From assembly GCA_025617745.1 (NCBI GenBank), contig CM046855.1, positions 14,911,880 to 14,975,879 on the forward strand: a stretch of DNA of 64,000 bases, in the 5' to 3' direction. Made by a program: the position numbers and the translations under genes. Every line of letters starts with the position of its first letter. Position 1 is the stretch's first letter. The notes under the pieces were generated by a model, which was not told the origin of the DNA, searched no databases, and saw only the letters and a list, made by a program, of their open reading frames with translations. This stretch comes from Heliocidaris erythrogramma (taxonomy: Eukaryota > Echinodermata > Echinoidea > Camarodonta > Echinometridae). Of the stretch, positions 61,088-64,000 are shown piece after piece.

Positions 61088-62665
61088 AGTCATAGAGCAA
61101 AAGACAATGTTTCACAACATTATTGCCTATAATTATATTTTTCTGCATTATATTTCCATGAAATTCATCTCCAATATCACTTCTATAAAAACATTTGGAA
61201 TTCCTATCAATATTGCAGTTAAGAGCAATTATTTTAATAATTCAAAAATCTTAAATTTGACCAAAACCAGGATTTTAGAAGAACTCGAAAAGTAATTTTA
61301 GACCCATTTACAAATTTGTAACAACGTTTATAGTTTTAGTCATGACATTATCTTTCTAAAAATGTGTGTTTCCAAAAATCCTCACAAAATTCCCATTTTT
61401 GAACATTTGGCAACGGACTGTGCATCCCGAATCGTTTTAGCCATTCTACTGTGCAGTTTATCAAGTGTTTTTGATGAGGTTTTTGACTATGCAACATCGC
61501 AATAATCTATAGAGTGACATGAAATGGGAACAACATAACACTTTTAAAAATTATCAATAGATACCATAATATTAGTTGGGATACCTTTCGGGCTGTATAG
61601 TGAATGTGTTCTTTCCACATTACCCCAAGATACTTAACTCTTTCGATCTGCTGACTATAGAGAATTAGACCTTAATCCAGTGGCGGATCCGGGGGGGGCA
61701 CAGCCGGCCCGTGCCCCCCCCCTTTTGGAAGAGAAGTCTGAATTTTTACCACAGACGATCCGCCATTTTCTTGATTTTCTCGATTGTGCCCCCCCCCCCC
61801 CCTTTTAGAGCGAAGACCTTTTTTTTTTTTTTTTGCTTGTCAGGGAATTATGGAGGGGAATTATGGAGGGAAACTGGACCCCATAACCCCTTACTGAGCG
61901 ATTTTTGAAGGTTCGGCGAAATTTTTTTTGTCCCTACACACCCCCCCCCCCCCCGCCACTGAGCAACTTTTCGAGAAGCTGGCGAGACCAAAAAAATATG
62001 GGTCTACCTTTTCACAAACTTTCATTTTTGTGCCCCCTCTTTTACTCAATCCTGGATCCGCCCCTGCCTTAATCAGAGAATTTTTTTTTAAGATAGAAGA
62101 CTGAAAGGGAGAGGGGGATGAAAGGATTCATTATACTGAACTGGGTTGATGATACCTCCTAAGACCCTATATGAGCTCTCTGGGTGCCCCCCCCCCCCCC
62201 CCTTCAATCCTGTCCCATGTCTCTTTCAGCCATTTAGTAAATTAATAGAAACATCATACTCCATAGCCTGGCATACCCTTGAATAATTATGCTCTATATT
62301 CCTCTCAATCAACCTCAAGACAAAAAACTTTTTTACAATTGTCTGTATAACTTGATGAATCATGTAATAGACATGGGCCTAATTAAAATAAATTACAATA
62401 CGACATAGCAAGCATGACTATTCGTTTACCGTTTGAAAGCCTCTTGATTGTCTCTTACACTCTGTTCACAATCTGCTCCTCCTGCATAGTAATCGAAAAC
62501 ATCGCTTGGCATATTCATCTTGGCATATTCCTCGAAGTCCCGTAAACATACAACCTCTGGCTTGCGTTCTGGATTCTGACTCGACCGCCTTTCCTTCTCC
62601 TCGTACGTTTTCTTTTCGCATGACGGCAGTCTGTTTGCAATATCCTGTGTTGCATTGGTCTCCAT
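45496..62665 (-). CDS. 2-hydroxyacid oxidase (HAO/glycolate oxidase family), seven exons found
   Basis: Joined on the minus strand: 62665-62430, 51976-51825, 51213-50958, 50549-50386, 46985-46894, 46417-46256, 45565-45496. All borders are AG/GT with consistent phases; 1132 nt (377 codons plus one base). FMN-dependent enzymes of this family oxidise 2-hydroxy acids to 2-oxo acids with oxygen, giving hydrogen peroxide, usually in peroxisomes. Seen: DYYAGGA (Tyr60), [14 protein letters not shown] (FMN site), DTPVLGRR (Asp192, Arg199), VKGVLT (Lys), [10 protein letters not shown] (His289, Arg292) and DGGVRSGTD...GRP. The family's Gln-x-Tyr before 'KDR' is replaced by His162-Val-His164. There is an extra charged N-terminus of about 37 residues. 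The last exon (about 20 residues, with any peroxisomal tail) was not found, so the 3' end is open. Confidence 0.88.
46256..46417 (-). CDS. HAO gene exon 6: FMN phosphate-binding region
   Basis: The acceptor is attcag|atcg and the donor tatgat|gtgagt; 54 codons, phase 0 at both ends. Codes for [40 protein letters not shown] and [14 protein letters not shown]. Confidence 0.92.
46894..46985 (-). CDS. HAO gene exon 5: catalytic histidine
   Basis: The acceptor is ttcaag|ctgc and the donor gcatcg|gtaaga (phase 0). Codes for [20 protein letters not shown] then [11 protein letters not shown]. Holds the catalytic His289 and substrate-binding Arg292. The exon is short and was found through phase matching. 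Confidence 0.88.
47528..48433. mobile_element. 906-bp foldback MITE with TTAA target duplication
   Basis: Ends AGGAGAATTAACC and its inverse, each flanked by TTAA (47524-47527, 48434-48437), as in piggyBac insertions. The interior holds further inverted blocks (catgggggctgccatttt versus aaaatggcagcccccatg; aaaggtgtaatatattccta inverted near 48375-48398). In HAO intron 4. Confidence 0.7.
48561..49125. repeat. Inverted repeat pair (about 50-bp arms), probable MITE
   Basis: gatgtgtgacgacacac...gtataagcagacgatgtcc is inverted at 49081-49125 (gacgtcgtctgcttaagcag...agtgtgacgacatc). The spacer is about 460 bp and AT-rich. In HAO intron 4. Confidence 0.55.
50386..50549 (-). CDS. HAO gene exon 4
   Basis: The acceptor is atatag|gctt and the donor cttacag|gtatac (phase 1). 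Codes for [40 protein letters not shown] and LVKGVLT. This covers the variable loop and the conserved 'SW.DI.WL......LPI..KG' block. Confidence 0.88.
50958..51213 (-). CDS. HAO gene exon 3: central barrel strands with HVH and DTP motifs
   Basis: The acceptor is tatag|ccg and the donor tacag|gtatta (phase 2). Codes for [52 protein letters not shown] and [10 protein letters not shown]. The His-Val-His in place of the usual Gln-x-Tyr is clear at the DNA level (cac gtg cac). Confidence 0.92.
51825..51976 (-). CDS. HAO gene exon 2: FMN-binding [14 protein letters not shown] part
   Basis: The acceptor is gttacag|gatc and the donor caagag|gtgaga (phase 1). Codes for [40 protein letters not shown] and [10 protein letters not shown]. 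The intron before it is 10.5 kb. Confidence 0.9.
53625..57428 (+). pseudogene. LINE ORF2: endonuclease and reverse transcriptase, disrupted
   Basis: The endonuclease part has [44 protein letters not shown] and [11 protein letters not shown]. The reverse transcriptase part has [71 protein letters not shown] and LFADDINIF (FADD active site). The C-terminus has [15 protein letters not shown]. Defects: a stop near 53725, a frameshift near 54130, an 850-bp insertion after 55066 and a stop at 56376. Otherwise well preserved, so fairly young. Confidence 0.88.
55067..55919 (+). mobile_element. Pearl-type tandem-repeat element (TATGCCTCCG family) inside the LINE
   Basis: TATGCCTCCGCC near the left end (55088) and its inverse at the right end (to 55919). 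Four 172-bp units are marked by gtaccaagtttga(a/g)gttc at 55263, 55435, 55607 and 55780. Then come (GGAC)n at 55842-55870 and a hairpin atgcctccggcacccacctt then cggtgggcggaggcat. Both sides read as LINE ORF2, which fixes the insertion well. Confidence 0.85.
58130..58245. repeat. Short element fragment with G and C runs
   Basis: ggtgacggattcggggg...cttccggcccgtgcctcccttttggaag matches the start of the element at 61680 (cacagccggcccgtgccc...cttttggaag). Confidence 0.5.
58283..58366 (+). ncRNA. Hammerhead-ribozyme-like motif in a 35-bp foldback
   Basis: The + strand 58318-58366 has, in order: ttctgag (stem I), CTGATGA (58325-58331), a stem II hairpin gtcc-aggatt-ggac, GAAA (58351-58354), cc, GTC (58357-58359) and tgcagaa (stem I partner; ttctg pairs with cagaa). 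This is the conserved order of a minimal type I hammerhead with a very short stem III. The whole block 58283-58359 is also an inverted repeat; the minus copy has GAAG instead of GAAA. Known: Penelope-like retroelements carry such motifs. No Penelope protein is seen here. Self-cleavage is inferred, not shown. Confidence 0.5.
59145..59805. mobile_element. Tandem-repeat element ('gcgtagccagg' ends)
   Basis: Starts cgcgtagccaggatttcatt and ends ccctggctacgcg (inverse). The interior has about three units with ttcccgcgcgaagcgcgaac, gagaaagataacggctcgta, ggcggaaagttagttcgacg and ggacgcaatactgcactgta. Related to 63160-64000. Non-coding; the long open frames here come from the repeats. Confidence 0.7.
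59960..60031 (-). tRNA. tRNA-Arg (anticodon TCT)
   Basis: 72-nt cloverleaf on the minus strand: acceptor GTCTCCG/TGGAGAC (one G-T), box A TAGTCTAGTGG, anticodon stem TTGGC/GCCAA perfect, loop GTTCTAA giving anticodon TCT, T arm CCGGG-TTCGATT-CTCGG and box B GGTTCGATTC. Discriminator A is followed at once by TTTTTT, a Pol III terminator. The D stem pairs at three of four positions. No intron. Could be a functional gene or one of many dispersed copies. It lies in HAO intron 1, same strand as HAO. Confidence 0.75.
60841..61086 (+). repeat. 3' end of a retroposon with poly(A), preceded by poly(T)
   Basis: About 180 bp ending ggaaataaagtctctttgaattgaattg and a run of about 36 A (to 61086), like a LINE 3' UTR with polyadenylation signal (aataaa). 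It is preceded by a run of about 35 T at 60800-60835. Probably a strongly 5'-truncated insertion. No coding part is left. Confidence 0.55.
61680..62065. repeat. Element with ggcggatccg ends and G/C runs
   Basis: Starts gtggcggatccggggggggc and ends tcctggatccgcccctgcc, inverse of each other. Inside are poly(C) and poly(T) runs. Related to fragments at 58130-58245, 23650-23900 and 34278-34430. In HAO intron 1. Confidence 0.55.
62430..62665 (-). CDS. HAO gene exon 1: start and N-terminal part
   Basis: ATG at 62665; donor aaacg|gtaaac (phase 2). Begins [14 protein letters not shown]; the first about 37 residues are charged and not part of the usual fold. The family sequence starts at [21 protein letters not shown]. 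Confidence 0.88.
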
Positions 62666-63160
62666 TGTAATAAATCCCGGTAATAAATGTGCAGTTCTAA
62701 TTCTTCAGAGTTTAAGCAGATATAGTTACATCAATGTCTTTATCAAACTCGTGTGTAAATTTCAAAAAGATTAACCCTCCGTGACCTTGCTGCAGATACC
62801 TATCGGGCACTTGATTCACCAAAACAAACTTACATAATTATATCGGATATACGTACATGCACGATGTGAATGCGTGGCACTTGTACTGGCACTGACTTCA
62901 CAGCACCAATAGTTGGTTGTTATTACAGGTCCAGTTAATTGGTGTTGCAAAAACATGTGATATATTTCTTGGTTATTCATCGCCAGACCAATTTAGAAGT
63001 AATCTTCGATGAATTCAATGAATTCAAATGGTATGCTTACTTCTGTTTGTCCAAGGTTTTCCAACATGACAACAAACAATAAAACTGTATGCATGCAGGA
63101 TATGGCGCGCGGGATCGTAAATGCTCTCGTAGTGTACAAGGGGAGTCAAGGTTATTTCCA
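62666..63160. other. Upstream region of the HAO gene
   Basis: AT-rich DNA without a recognised exon. It should hold the HAO promoter, but no convincing TATA box was seen near the ATG. gaattcaatgaattcaa at 63012 is a small direct repeat. Confidence 0.4.
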
Positions 63161-64000
63161 CAGGCGTAGCCAGGATTTTTCAATAGGGGGGACGGGCAGA
63201 CTTGAAGGATCCAACCGCATAGCCAGGATTTCATTTTAGGGGAGGATTTAGGGGATAGGCGGTTGTGAGCACGCGAAGAGTGCGAAATTGGTGATGAGCA
63301 CGCGCAAAGCGTGCTCCCGAGGGGGTGGGTGCAGGGAGGGGGAAGTTTTCCCCCTCCCGCGTAAAGCGCGAAAGCTCTGACGTTTTATAGCAAATTTGAG
63401 AGAAAGTTATTTCGACGTCCGGACTGCTTTTCAGTTATTTGGACGTAATACTGCACTGTAACAGGGATGGGTGCAGGGAGGGGAGGGGGGGGGGCGGGTC
63501 CGCTTCTGGCGCGAAAGTTCTGACGCCCCTGTTAGCAAATTTGAGAAAGATAACGGCTTGCAGAAACCATTTTTAGGCGGGAAGTTTAGTTCGATATTCC
63601 CCTTTCCCGCGCGAAGTGCGAAAGCTCTTTCGTTTTACAGCAAATCTGAGAGAAACGGGCTCGTAACACTTTCTCTAGGCGGAAAGTTAGTTCGACACCC
63701 ATGCTGCTTTTCACTTATTTGGACGCAATACTGCACTGTAACAGGGGTGGGTGCAGGGAGGTGGAGTTTCCCCCTTCCCGCGCGAAGCGCGAAAGCTCTG
63801 ACGTTTTAGCACCTTTTTTTAAAGCGGAATTTTAGTTCGACGCCCTGACTGCTTTTCAGGGTTTGGTGCAGGGAGGGGGGGGGGGGAGTTTCCCCCTTCC
63901 CGGGCGAAGCAAATTTGAGAGAAAGATAACGGCTCATAGCAACCTTTTTTAGGCGGAAAGTTATTTCGACGTCCGGACTGCTTTTCAGTTATTTGGACGT
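63160..64000. mobile_element. Tandem-repeat element ('gcgtagccagg' family), runs off the window
   Basis: Starts aggcgtagccaggattttt; a second start block (catagccaggatttcatttt) lies near 63218. At least four units follow, with cgcgaagcgcgaaagctctg, acgttttagcaaatttgaga, aggcggaaagttagttcgac and ggacgcaatactgcactgta. The end lies beyond 64000. It lies upstream of the HAO start codon. Confidence 0.7.

Overview
This is animal nuclear DNA: spliced genes with GT-AG introns, no operons, AT-rich introns packed with transposable elements, and many long G or C homopolymers. The best guess is a marine invertebrate deuterostome, most likely an echinoderm. The complete astacin gene has the signal-pro-astacin-EGF-CUB-Thr-rich-CUB layout known from sea-urchin SpAN/BP10 proteases. 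Tx1-like and Jockey/CR1-like LINEs, Harbinger transposons and tandem-repeat 'pearl'-type elements fit the same group. The species cannot be named from the sequence alone.

Two host protein genes converge. On the + strand, 1957-34165 is an 11-exon gene for a secreted astacin-family zinc metalloprotease. All introns have GT-AG borders, all phases agree, and the exons add up to exactly 856 codons including the stop. Exons 3 and 4 are short and easy to miss. On the - strand, 62665 down to at least 45496 is an FMN-dependent 2-hydroxyacid oxidase (HAO/glycolate oxidase family). Seven exons are assigned; the last short C-terminal exon was not found. A tRNA-Arg(TCT)-like gene with a T-run terminator lies in HAO intron 1.

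Layout. 1-1956: gene-poor upstream DNA. 1957-4615: astacin exons 1-4. 4616-25174: a 20.6-kb intron holding a 1,000-bp Harbinger derivative, a 360-bp MITE with a tRNA-like core, local tandem duplications, a 5.7-kb foldback transposon with a frameshifted full-length Harbinger nested in it, a decayed Tx1/L1-like LINE, and a pearl-type element. 25175-34165: astacin exons 5-11, with introns carrying small TTA-flanked MITEs, a LINE relic and another pearl-type element. 34166-45495: intergenic, made mostly of repeats and foldbacks. 45496-62665: HAO gene; intron 1 (10.5 kb) holds a Jockey/CR1-like LINE split by a pearl-type element, a hammerhead-ribozyme-like foldback and the tRNA. 62666-64000: HAO upstream DNA, then a tandem-repeat element running off the window.

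The two host genes show no sign of a joint function: one acts outside the cell, the other probably in peroxisomes. The most unusual items are the hammerhead-like motif, the dissected nested transposon with a paralogous empty site, the shared architecture of several unrelated tandem-repeat element families, and two histidines replacing conserved FMN/substrate-site residues in HAO.
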